Source: Anaeramoeba flamelloides (taxonomy: Eukaryota > Metamonada > Anaeramoebidae). From it: a stretch of 64,000 nt of DNA. Within the stretch, counting starts at the first letter, position 1; each line of letters begins with the position of its first letter. Shown piece by piece: positions 46,101 through 58,086 of this stretch. The DNA lies in assembly GCA_027625915.1 (NCBI GenBank), contig JANTQA010000008.1, positions 13,455,001 to 13,519,000 of the forward strand. Reading direction: 5' to 3'. The notes under the pieces were generated by a model, which worked only from the letters and a program-made list of their open reading frames with translations, was not told the DNA's origin and searched no databases. A program made the position numbers and the translations under genes.

Positions 46101-47234
46101 TGGTAATTGATGGTTGACAAAATCCTCGAATACTATTTGTTGCAAAATAAAAAGAATAAAATTTTATTCAGTTTCCCAAAATTGTTATTTGAGAATTTCA
46201 AAGTTAAATTTAAAATTTAAAATTCTGAAAGAAAGCTTAAATTACTCATTTCTCTTTTTTCGAATTGAGATCTTTTCTGTTTTTTTTAATTCTTGACTGA
46301 AGATTTTTAAAAAAAACAAATTAAGATATTATTTCATATATTTTGCAATTTAGAGTAAAAAACTTAAAGACACGGCGTAGAACTCCTATAATTATCTTCA
46401 TTTCGACGTTAAAAATCAGAGAAAATTTTATAACTGCCTTTTTTGGTACAAAATAGTTAGTGTTTTGCCCTTTGTTGCATTTAATATCAAAGAGTTCTAT
46501 GAAAAACTAAAAAAACCCAACGCAATCCTGACAACATCTTGTCATTCTTTTTTTGAACAATCTGCCAAAATATTTGAGACCTTAGAAAATAATCTTAAAT
46601 TTTTACCTCTTTTTTCAATAACAACCAAAGAAGGAATTTGAAAAACAGAAACCCCACGAAGAATCCCAAAACATCTGAAAAGTGTTTAGATTTGTGTAGT
46701 AATAAAAAAGATCAGTTAAAAAAAAAAAAAATTAAAATTTATCTCGATTACAAAACAATAAAAAACTAAAATAACCCACAATCCCAATTGAAAATAGTCG
46801 GATAACAAGAATAATGTTCCAAAATTTTAAAGATTAAATCAAACTTTTTTATATTGGAAAATAATAAAAAATGTAGTTAACACAATAAAGAGAAGAAAAA
46901 ATATTAAAGGTCAACCAATTAAATAACCAAATAGAGTAATTTTGTGAAAATCATTTACCATTTAAAAAATTTACCTAATAGTGATGAATGAAATTCACCT
47001 AACAACACCAAATAGGAGAAAACAAATGGTGTCCAGTTGGAATTAAGAAAAGTTTGAGATCATATATTTTGAAAGAAACGAAAAAACATTTTATTTTCAA
47101 AAATGGAAAGGGTAATATGACAAATTGTCTGAGTTGTGCTTTGAATTCTGTTTCTCTATTCTATTTAATTTATTTTTGACTCATGAACAAAACCTTGGAG
47201 AAAATAATTAAGATGATGATTGAAACAAACTTTA
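43126..47234. other. Large intergenic region (4.1 kb)
   Basis: Apart from an inverted-repeat element at 44413-44612 and its diverged downstream similarity to 49820-50130, only AT-rich sequence is visible. Several open frames of 60-95 codons (for example 43270-43557 minus, 46114-46296 plus) lack domains or codon bias. Confidence 0.45.
44413..44612. repeat. Inverted-repeat element R5, copy 1
   Basis: The left arm 'taaatgggaaaaaaatttca' is mirrored at 44591-44612 ('tgaaattttttcccattta'). The same arms flank a 134 bp segment at 49681-49814 inside the cathepsin intron. This looks like a small foldback MITE of unknown superfamily. Confidence 0.6.
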
Positions 47235-47692
47235 CTGATGAGAGAAAAATGTTGGACAGAGAAAAATAGTTGGACAGCAATTTTAATTGGGAACCTTACT
47301 GAAAATGATTTTTAAATTCCGTCGTTTGTGAAATAACTAAAGAAAATAACAATAATCTACTTATTAGAATAATGATTAATGTAATTCTACTTTTTCAAAA
47401 CCTTATCTCTTATAATCTAAATCAAGTTTAAAAATTACCATTTTCAGAATTAATAGTAAACTTTACTAAAACTTGGATTTTTGTTAAAATTGCATGATCT
47501 ACTTTTGTTGTCAACCATTCAAATGAGTATTCTCCACATACCACAGATTAATGGACTTGTAACACCCTTATACCTGGATTTATATAAAATTCACCTAGTT
47601 ATCAATAGGATTTGATTTTCAATTTTACTAATGTTCCCAATTAAAAATGCTGTCCAACCATTTTTCTGTGTCCAACATTTTTCTCTCATCAG
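47235..47692. mobile_element. TIR MITE, TWA family, copy E with distinct termini
   Basis: The TIRs begin CTGATGAGAGAAAAATGTTGG and are nearly perfect for about 60 bp, with TTA on both sides (47232-47234, 47693-47695). The outer 45 bases differ completely from copies A and D, yet the inner part 'tttttaattgggaac.tta' and 'gaaaat' is the same. It is non-coding, 458 bp long, and looks relatively young because both ends are well preserved. Confidence 0.88.
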
Positions 47693-47695
47693 TTA

Positions 47696-48267
47696 TTAGA
47701 ATTTGGAAAAATAATTTTCGATTTGCCTAATCAGTTTGTAAAACAAATTTTTAAAAAAAAAAAAGTAACTGGAAAATAGATTTTTAGAAAAATCTATTAT
47801 TTTTTCTGTCACACTTGCAAAATTTCTTGATCTTTGAACATTAGATCAAGAAAATTATTCGCCAGTCTTAAAAACCAATAGTTTTAAATCCGTTTGAGGG
47901 AAAAAATAGCAGAGCAAAAGTCATTTGTTTTTTTATTAAAAAATAAACTTTTGGAAATTTTGCATAGATACTTTTAAGTTGTACGAATTGATTTCAAGAC
48001 AAACCCCCATAAATACACATCAATAATGTCTTAAATATTCCTTTTGTTGTCCCGCCCAATTGTTTATCTCTTCATAGATGAGAAACAATCATGTTATACT
48101 CAAAAGAAAAGAAAATAAAATTTTATCCAAATATTTTTGAAATATATTTTAATTAATACCTAACTGAAATTGTTTTGTTTCTGAAGAACGAAAAATTAAA
48201 GTCTTTTTTGTCAAAAAGGTCGAGTAAGTTATTTTTATTCTATTTTTTTATTTTTTTTTCATTTACT
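47696..48267. other. Upstream region of the cathepsin-like gene
   Basis: AT-rich sequence with a T-rich leader immediately before the start codon. No defined promoter motif. An in-frame upstream extension lacking an ATG (48175-48267) is not taken as coding. Confidence 0.4.
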
Positions 48268-51200
48268 ATGAAACAAAGTTTTCTTATCTTATTATTATTA
48301 TTGGTTGTTGGAATTTTTTCCTATCAACCACTAACCTCTGATCCCGAAGTTGAATTCAATGTCTTTCTTGACAAATTCTCGAAAAACTATGAAACCAAGG
48401 AAGAACTTGATTTTAGAAAGCAGATTTTTCAACAAAGACTCAACGAATTACACGAACACAATTCGAATCCTAAAAACACTTGGAAAAGTAAGATCGCTTA
48501 ATTTTTTTTTCTTGTTTATCCTTTTTTTTAATTTATTTTTTTTTAATTTTTTTTTTTGGATCTTTTTTCAATTTTTTTTATTCGAGTTTTATTTACCTAA
48601 TTTTTATATTTTTTTGCATTTTTGTTTTGTTTTCGCCTTTGAAAGGATACCATTTTTCGTTTATTATTTACTCAAAGTTTGAAATCTTTTGTAATATTTC
48701 AACAAAAAATTTAAAGATGAGGGATCAAAACCAAGACTCCCATTGTTTACCATTTACTTTTCAAACTTTTTTTTAAAACCAAATCCTTTCCAAACAAGTT
48801 TTTCTCATTTACTGGTGAAGATACACCATTTTCAATAAATTCTTTGTTCACCCAACATATTCCATAAAAAAAGTCATCAACAAATAAACAGAAACCACAA
48901 AATACAACCCACTTCTTGGAAACTCTCTTTGAAAAAGAAAAAAGAAAAAAGTAAAAGAAAACAGAAAATTTTTTCATTTTTTCTTCAAATATTCAGATTT
49001 GTATTTATTTTTTTATTTTTTTTATTGACAAATTCTGTTTACTGAAAATTTTTTTGTCAAAAAGTTGAAAATGATCTTAATTTCCCAAGTATTTCGATAA
49101 TTTGAATGATTTTTGAAGAAAGGTTATTCTTTTCAAGTGTACGTAAAAAATGGAAAGGAAGATTGTTAAAACATTTGTGATTTTTAATGACAAAAAATTG
49201 AAGTTACAAAATTAGTTTTAAAGGAGTTTAGTTTTTTTTTAATTTGTAAAAATTATTTTCAATTTTTCTTTTTTTTTTATGGCCCAAAGCACTTTTTTTC
49301 TTTTTTGAAAAAAAAAAAAATAGAATGTTCCTTAACACACCAAATACATTGTCAAGTTTTCTCTTCCCTGAGAGTAAGGTGAAAAACTGTTACAGTTTAT
49401 AAAAACATCACATTTTCTTTCACAAAAACATTAAAATTACGACATTATTTTTGAACAAATGAATTGTTTGTCAATGATGTTATTCAAAAGAGCTTGTGCC
49501 TAGGGTACAAATCCAGCTTTTAAAATAAAAACTCATTCTTTTTTTTTTTCAACTTGTACCAATAAGGATCTAATTCACTATACAAGAGTATATCTAAGGC
49601 CTAATCAATTTTGAAGGTAAAATCATTAAGGTTTTGAGTTCATTTTAAATTCAGAATTTCACTTTCTGTTATTTCAATATTAAATGGGAATAATTTTCAC
49701 TTCATTTTTATTTTTCTTTTTAAAAATGAGCCACAAATTGCAACCCACTTCTTTAGGAACACTCTATTTATAATTAGAAAACATGGAAAATGAAGTGAAA
49801 ATTTTTTCCCTTTTAAATTTCAAATACCAGTATTCATAATTTTCGTTAAATTTTCTATTTACCTTCAAAGATTTGTTTTGTATTTCTGTCAAAAAATTTT
49901 TCCAAAAATATAACTCTATTTTTTGAGAAACCAAATTAGATCATAAATTATTTATGCTTTTTGAAATAAATTTTCAAATTGGATCCTGAATTTTTATAAT
50001 TTCTTTTTTAATAATAGAACAATAACAAACCAACTCCATATTTACTTTGTGTTTGTTTTCAGTTTCTTTGATCATTTAATGACTAAGTTATTCTTTAACA
50101 AAGAAACTTTGATTTTAATTTTGAAACACGGGCTTATCAGGTCTGAACATGTTCTTTTAACAACAGCAATTTTTAAAAAGCGTATCCAAAAATTTTTTTA
50201 ATCGTGTCGAAAAATAGTACTATTGAAATTTGTTAGGCTGCTTTAGGTCTCATTTTAAAAACTTTTTTGTCATACTTTTTGATAATGGTTCTACTTGCTT
50301 TTAGAATTTAAAATTGATGAAAAGAAATCAACACTCACAAAACTTTGGTGGGTGGTTAGTAGCTTGGAGCTGTGTATGACTTCATTTTATAATCAAAATT
50401 CTATTTCATAAAGATGATAATTATTCAACCTTGGAATTTCTTGGTTTTTATTTTGTTTAACCAATTGAAATTTGGTTGAGTATTTTTGTTGTGAAGACAG
50501 AAAAATATGATCACACTATTTTCACAAATGCCAAAAATTAAAATTTGGATTGGTTTTTTTTTTTTACTTCCATATGGCATTTATCAAATTCAAAACAACA
50601 AAAATACATCCAAACCACAAACTCTTTCACATAACTAAAATATTTCCAAATTCTTTTCGGAATATTAAAACCATTTTTGTAAAAATTAGAGAGAAAATAA
50701 ACATTACAAATTAATAAATTTGTCTACTTTTTATTATTTGGAAAATTTTGACTGTAAAGCTGTTTTAAAAAATTGAGAACCAAAAGTTTTAAAAAGTTGC
50801 ACCCAAAGTGTTTAACCAAGTATTTTGTGCTGTTTGAATAAATTTTTGGTTACATACTTTTTTATAACAACTGTATTCTGGCTATTCTTATTATTATTGT
50901 TTTTTTTTATTTTTTTTTTTGTATTCTTGAATACTGATTTAATACTATTAAAGTTGCATAAAGGGTACAATACAAACAGGACTTGATTTTTTGAAACATT
51001 TTTTTTTTTAAAATTGCTTTTAATTAATTCTATTCAAATTTTGTTCAGTTAAATATTGTGCTGGTTGGTGTTAGGTTCATATAAAATCTGAAATTATAGT
51101 ATGGTTCTTAGTATTATTATTTTAATCTTAAGATCTTGCTATCAGCTCTAAAAATAAAAAAAAAAAAAAAAAAATTATCAACAATGTTATCAAATTGGTA

Positions 51201-52634
51201 TCAATAAAAAATTAAAAAAACCACATCGAATTATGAAGAATCTAACATTATATTAAAGATTTTAAAATCAATACATATAATACACTATGTAAAATAAGAG
51301 AAAAAAACTCGTTTATGATCGTTCATATTGAATATTTCTATTTTAATATCTTTACATAAACAATTTATAATACTTGTTTCAAAATAATTCCACTTATGAA
51401 ATAAAAAAAAAATATTTATTTATTTTATTATTATTAAAGAGAGGTGATTCAACAAATTTATCTACTGTTTACCCAAAACAAGACATTTAATTCGAGTTTT
51501 TTATTATGGCTATAATGTAGGCAAGATTATAACTCATATAATTGCTTTTTTTTAAAAAAAAATGAAAATAAAATCTATTATTTTTCCACATAAAAAAACA
51601 AAAAAATAAAATAAAACCAATAATAATAAAATAATTAAATTTATTTTTTCAATCTTTCTATTTTCAATTTTCTACTTTTATTGTATAAAACAAAAAAAAA
51701 AAAAAAAAAAAAATTAATCATTTTAGAGGCAATAAATCATTTTTCTGATCTTACCGATGAAGAATTTAATGCTATATATCTTTCTAAACGTACCATACTT
51801 GATGATGAAAGACTTAAACCTTTAAAACAAAAAGAAATCAAACCACTCTATAGTTATCCAACAAGTTTAGATAACAGGGACACTCATTTTGTAGACATAA
51901 AAGACCAAGGCCAATGTGGATCTTGTTGGACTTTTTCATCTACTACACTTGTGGTAAATATTTCCATTCAAATAATTCTTTATATTGTTAATATATTAAT
52001 ACATTTATATATTTATATATAATCTAATATATATATTAATGATCTTTGGTTTTTCTTAAAAAAAAAAAAAAATAAAAAAAAAAAAACAAAACACAAAATT
52101 TCAGGAATCATCTTTATATAATCTAAATGGAATTCTGGTTGAATTATCTGAAGAACAAGTTTTGGATTGTACTTATAAAGACCCTGGTGATGGTTATATC
52201 GATAACGGTTGGGATAATTGGGATGATGGATGTGATGGAGGAAATATTTATCATTCACTTAGATTAAATAGAGACTATTTAGGAGCCGTTTCAATGAAAG
52301 ACTATCCCTATGTTGGCAGTGACGGGACATGTAACAAAGGATACACAAAACTCGCAACAATTGATAGCTCGGATCCAATCACATATGTTAATAGTGGAAC
52401 TGAAAGTCAAATCAAACAAGCATTGTATGACTATGGTGGATTAGGAGTTTCTGTCAATGCTAACGGTTGGAATTCGTATGATTCTGGTGTTTATAAATCC
52501 TCTGATTGTAGTGGGAATACAAATCACGCTGTAGCTTTGTCAGGGTATGGTACAAAGCATGGTGAAAACGTTTGGATTCTTCGAAATAGTTGGGGTAAAA
52601 TTTCTAAAATAATTGATTTTTGATTTATTAATTA

Positions 52635-52665
<31 letters not shown>

Positions 52666-54235
52666 ATTAAAGAATGAATTTATTTATTTTATTTCATTGT
52701 GTTGTTGAATTCATTCCAAATAACTTTTTAAAATATTTATCGTATTTTTTTACATCAACATTTTATCCCAAAAATTTTGTTTTAATAAAAAAAAAAAAAA
52801 AAAAGGTACTAATTGGGGTGAAAATGGATATATGTATTTAGCAAGAGGCATTTCAAGTTATGATGGAGTAACCTGGGACGATGGTATGTGTCGTGTAAGA
52901 CAAAGACATACCTATTTGCAAAAGCCTTTAACAACACCCTTAGAACAAATGGATGATATTACAGGCTTTTCGTGTGCATATGTTTCGTCCACACAATTTA
53001 CTTGTGAATGGACAGTCACTGGAGACGATAGCACTTATAAAATTTATTGGCATGCAGACAATAGAGAGGAAACAAGTTCACAAAGTGTCTCGTGCCCAGC
53101 AAGTGGGAAATGTTCTGTAACCAAGACAGTTTCACAAGCAGAAGGAACAAATGTTGCTGTAAGAAACTTTATTGAAACAAGCAGTTACATACAATATGGA
53201 CAAATGACCCAATGGACGCGAGTTTCCGAAACTGGCAATAACTTACCAACTTATGATGGAGGAATCGAAGATCAAAGTGCACACTGTGATCGATCTTTTA
53301 CCTATACCTTTGCAACTGGCTGTTTTAGCGACCCAGATGGCGATACTTTAACATACTCTTCAACCCAACACGATGGATCTGCTTTACCTAGCTGGCTAAC
53401 ATTTGATGCAAGTGGTCGTGAATTCTCAGGAACACCATCTGTAAGTGAAAAAGATGAAGTTTACAATATCAGAGTTATTGCCAAGGATTCTTATGAAGCG
53501 AAAGCCGATACATATTTCAAACTTTCAGTTTCAGAAAAGAATAACAACGCACCAACCTATGATGGAGGAATTCAAGATCAAAATGCAGCATGTGATCAAT
53601 CCTTTGCCTATACCTTTAAAGACGACTGTTTTAGTGACCAAGATGGCGATACTTTAACATACTCTTCAACTCAAAATGATGGATCTGCTTTACCTAGCTG
53701 GCTAACATTTGATGAAAGTGATCGTAGATTCTCAGGAACACCAACTGAAAGTGAAAAAGACAAAGTTTACACTCTCAAAGTTACTGCAAAGGATTCCTAT
53801 GGTGGACAAACCAGTGCCACTTTCAAAATTTCTGTTAATGGAAAGACTAACAATCCACCAACCTATGAGGGATGCTTAGAGGAAAAAATTGCTGTGGTAA
53901 ACAGAACCTTCACTTACGTTCTCGAGGATGATTGCTTTGATGACGAGGAAGACGACGAATTATCATATACCTCAACACTTGACGACGGCACAGATTTGCC
54001 AGAATGGTTAATTTTCCTTTCTTCGGAAAAAACTTTCAATGGAACGGCTCCTGATGAAGAATTAAATAATGATTATTCAATCCAAGTTCATGCTCAGGAT
54101 TCAGCTGGTGAAACCGTTGATGGTAAATTTAAACTTAAAATAAGATTAACAGATACTTCGAGCACTTCTGATTCTTCGTTCACAAAACCATTATTTTTAA
54201 CTTTATTTATATTATTATTACTTACCTGGTTTTAA
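48268..54235 (+). CDS. Papain-family cysteine protease fused to three cadherin-like domains, probable GPI anchor (4 exons)
   Basis: Exons are 48268-48487, 51727-51953, 52105-52594 and 52806-54235 (phases 1, 0, 1), 788 residues. Residues 1-18 are a signal peptide (MKQSFLILLLLLVVGIFS). Residues about 25-85 are an I29 inhibitor prodomain with ERFNIN-like spacing and 'AINHFSDLTDEEF'. The catalytic domain (about 105-335) has all four active-site residues: Gln134, Cys140 in QGQCGSCW, His290 in NHAVALSGYG and Asn310 in NSWG. A fibronectin-III-like stretch (about 345-455) follows, then three dystroglycan-type cadherin (CADG) repeats starting near 460, 561 and 663, each with 'PTY(D/E)GG', 'DGDTLTYSS' and 'PSWLTFD' type motifs. 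The C-terminus is Ser/Thr-rich and ends in about 16 hydrophobic residues with no cytosolic tail, a typical GPI-attachment signal. It is likely a surface or phagosomal cathepsin L-like enzyme. The ATG at 48268 is chosen because it opens the signal peptide. Confidence 0.9.
48488..51726 (+). other. Intron 1 of the cathepsin gene (3.24 kb)
   Basis: The 5' site is a|GTAAGA and the 3' site is 'cattttAG|aggc'; the join restores Lys and continues the prodomain exactly where the family expects 'AINHFSDLT'. It contains foldback element R5 copy 2 (49681-49814) and a following stretch distantly similar to 44620-45080. No gene lies within it; the minus-strand frame at 48747-48977 is unsupported. Confidence 0.7.
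49681..49814. repeat. Inverted-repeat element R5, copy 2 (intronic)
   Basis: The left arm 'taaatgggaataattttcac' and right arm 'gtgaaaattttttccctttt' are complementary. Compare 44413-44612. Confidence 0.6.
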
Positions 54236-55682
54236 ATTTAATTTGAAAATGGATTTAAATTTATGTGCTCTTTCAATTTTTTTCATTAATTTCTATTTTT
54301 TTTTTAATTTAAATTTTGGGAACTCGACTCCCAAAGTCTTTTATTAATTTTTGACTTTTTTAATTTGACAACCTTTACTTTTTTCAATAATTTAAGACTA
54401 CACAGCAATTATCATTTTTTAATTTTTATATATTTTATTTTTTATTTTTGGTTGGCTTCAAAACGAAAAAAAAAATGAAATAGAATTATCTAAACTGTAA
54501 ATATCAATTACAGAATTCACAAAAATTACACAAAACCTTTTTTTGAGCAAAATATTTTCGACAAGTATGTATCCAATTCTGTTTGTTGAATAAAATAAAG
54601 AAGATTTGAGAATTTAAATCACCCCGAATAAAAGTAAAAGTCACAGAAATTACGCAAACCAAAGTACACCCAACACTTTTTTGAATTTTGTTGATTCGTA
54701 TCAATATGATAGCTTGATTTTCTCTGAAAAAAATTTGGTAAAAAGTTTGTTTTCTATGATTTCTGTGATCTTTCTAAGCTTTTATCTCAATTATTAATTC
54801 TTCATTTTGATTTTTTTTTTTTGTTTGGAATAACATTTTATCAGGCTTGATTGAAAAAAGAATTTAGAAATATTAATTTAAAAGATTAATGAGAATTGGT
54901 GATTAAAAAAAAAAAATGATTTAATTTTCATTATAGATCATCTTTTTTAGGGGAAAAGAAATGAGTTCGTATTAGATTTTTAACAAAGAATATTTTGTAG
55001 GATCTAAATTGAATTTTTTAAATATTATTATATAATTTTCTTTTTTGAAACAACAAGAAATTAGAAAAAGAAAAGTATTTTTTCAAAAATTGTTGATCAA
55101 ACAATAATTAAACAAACAATAGAATATAGTTAACTACACTAGTGTAAATATGACTGTTGTAAAAAATAGAGTTTTTATAATTTTAGAGATAAATAACCAA
55201 TTCTGAACATCTATCCAAATTTATATAATGTTAAATATAATTTATGATTATTTTAATAGAAAAATAACAATTTTAATCAAAAAAGGGTTTATTGAACACC
55301 AATCTTTTAATTAATTTTTTTGAAAATCATATTTCAAATAAAGTACTGGTATTTACAAAAAGATTTTATATTAAAAACCCATTCAAGCTCAAAAATCAAA
55401 AACATATATTTCCTTTACTATAACTAAAATTTGGATAAACGTATACAAGTCGATCTTTTTCTCGAAAATTGTAAAAACTCTGTTTTAGGCAACATTCCAT
55501 ATTTACGCCTGTGTATACGTAAAATCGCCCCGAGTATAAAACACTAATAATTACTTTTTTATTTTTTTTTCTTTTTCATCACATTTAAATTAAAAGAAAA
55601 TCAATCCGAAGAATATATTTAAGTGATTTTATTGTTTGGATATTTATTTTATATCCTATATATCTAAAAAATTTTGTGAGCA
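54236..55682. other. Intergenic region downstream of the cathepsin gene
   Basis: 3' flank and AT-rich unique sequence. A 66-codon minus-strand frame (54504-54704) has no recognisable domain. Nothing else was seen. Confidence 0.4.
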
Positions 55683-55876
55683 CTGCCAGTTCCACTTTTA
55701 AGGCACAAACTTTCAAATCACATCTAAGACACAAAAAAATCCCAAATTAAAAAAGATTTCTTGGAATTTTTAATAATAAAAATTATTTTACGAGAATCTG
55801 AATTTTGTTCTTTAATTTAAATTTTTTTGTGTTTTCATTCATGATGAAATAAGTACCTTAAAAGTGCAACTGGTAG
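55683..55876. mobile_element. Palindromic Tc1/mariner-like MITE, copy 5 (diverged)
   Basis: The left 'gttccacttttaaggcacaa' and right 'taccttaaaagtgcaactgg' are the family arms with changes in the outermost bases. TA follows the right end (55877-55878). The inner repeats are partly decayed. Confidence 0.8.
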
Positions 55877-55929
55877 TATTTTTTTTATAATAATTAGTCA
55901 TATTTGTTTGGAATTATCTTATTTATAGT

Positions 55930-56410
55930 AGTTTTACCGAATATAAAAAATTGAGTAAAATCAATGATTATTCTCTACTCTTTTAGTTCATGTAAAACTA
56001 TAATTCGATTTTTTCAATTTTAGAAACTAAAATCCAATTTCTCAATTTTTCTTTTTATTTCCAAAATGAAAAAAAAAAAACACTCTTTAGGGTTTTTTGG
56101 GGTTTCTTTTCGTTTTTAAAACGAATAAAATTGATATAATACCTCAAAAAAACCGATAAATCTTAAGGAATAAAACCGAAAACACCAGGTTAGTACCGTT
56201 ATATTTTTTTTTAATTTAAAAGAATTAGATTTTACTAAATTCTTTTGAATTCTAGAAAACCTAGGTGCTTGGCGATACTCTGCAGAACCCCTTGAATTCC
56301 TAAACTTGAATTTATGAATTTTTTAAAAGATTCAAACGTAAAGGTATTATCTAAAATGCTAATAATGGTATTGATTATTATATAGTCTAATAAACTATAT
56401 TTTTTACAGC
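55930..56410. repeat. Dispersed repeat R2, copy f
   Basis: A foldback with 'attgagtaaaat' (55951-55962) is followed by A/T-rich 'acctcaaaaaaaccgata' sequence, a second half foldback (56213-56260, 'ttcttttgaattctagaaaac') and an end block 'attgattattatatagtcta'. It is diverged but colinear with 37560-38245. Confidence 0.45.
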
Positions 56411-58086
56411 ATTCAAGTCCTAATTAGTGTAGGGGAGTGTCAATAGATTTCATTAATATTTTTTATTTATTACTTAAAACAAAAATAACCTAATGGTGTT
56501 TTGATTAAAATTTTCTATTATTAAATATTCCTTTTTTTACTTAATTCAAAAAAAAAAAAAGCATAGTCACTCAAAATTCCTCTACTATACTTTACTAGAC
56601 TCTAAGACACCTCTCTGATACCCCAACTTTTAATTAGACTATCTTTAAAAAGATTCAAGAATATTTTTATTATCTACTTGAATGAATAATTAAATGAAAT
56701 CTTGTTTAACAATAATATTAAAAATATTATTATAATTTTAAATAGTTAAAATTAATTATTATTTTTAATTCAGGTATATAGATCATCTAATTATTTTAAT
56801 TTACTGCCACTTTGAGAGAATGGGTATAAATCTTCAAAGGTGTAAGAAGATTTATTATTTTTTACACAATTTACATAATTGTGGTTGATTCTTGTTTCAA
56901 AATTTATTATCTTCTGTTAGTACCACTTTAATTTTCACACTTTAATAGGGGAATTAGGGACAAAATAAATATAAATTAATGAATATGTTTTTTTATTTAT
57001 TGACTAAAAATATATTGTGACAAAAAAACCAAAAAAATACAATGTTTAAATTATAAAAATATTTTTTGATCCAAGATCTTTTATTAATCTATAACGTTTA
57101 TTTTAATTAAACTTTTGAAAAGTAAAAATGAACAATTATTTATTTTTTTTTCTAAAAATTTTTTCATGATCTTGAAGTGAAATGTAAATTAAAATAAAAT
57201 TTGTATCTAACCTAAATTTTTCGATTTTTATTTTTTCAAAATTGTGATACCATATTCTAGTAATACAGAAAAATTCAATAGACTCCCCACAAATCAATTA
57301 TACTTAATTGTTAACCTATAGTAACGAGATATTTGTAAAAGAAAAGAACAAATAATTAAAATATCAAAAACACTCATTTTTAAATAAAATTTATCATTTA
57401 ATCTTTGAAATATCTATTATAACAATCAACCAAAATGAAAGAATAAAATATCTAGTGTACCTGAAGAATTCGTTAGTTACGAACCTCCCTTGAGGGGTAA
57501 AAATATGATTGAAAAGAATTCAATTACATTAACTTTTTGAAGGCAATTTTATAATTATTAAAAATACTAAATAGTTCTTTTTACAAAAGTCACAAAATCA
57601 ACTTTTCTACCCTTAAAGGAAAAATCAAAAACCACCAAAGTTAAGTTTGTTATCAAGTTAAAGATCAGAGTCACCTACTTAAAATCAGGAAGAAAAACAA
57701 AAAGATAAATAGTGAAAAGAATCATACAATTTTTTAAAAGCCAATTTAATAAAGTGTGAACCATATATTTTGAAATCGAGGTGTTAATTAAAATATCACT
57801 AATGGTGTCTAGAAAACCTTTTTAAAAAGAGTTTTTGTCAAATTTTCTTTCAGTATTTGTTAAAAATAACCCAATTAACTTGATTTGAAAAAAATATGTT
57901 TACAGTGACGTTAGTAAATTTTGATAATGATCAATAAAAGATTGTCTAAATTTCAAACCCTTTAAATTAGAGTTGCAAGATAATATTACCAAAGAACACA
58001 ACCATTCTTCTCTTTTAAGTAAAGTTATTTCTTAAATCTTAAATTATTCATTTTTATTTTTTTTTATTTTATACACTAAACAACAA
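56411..58086. other. Upstream region of BRF1
   Basis: AT-rich unique sequence without a supported gene. The last 70 bases before the ATG are T-rich then 'acactaaacaacaa'. No promoter element can be assigned. Confidence 0.4.
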
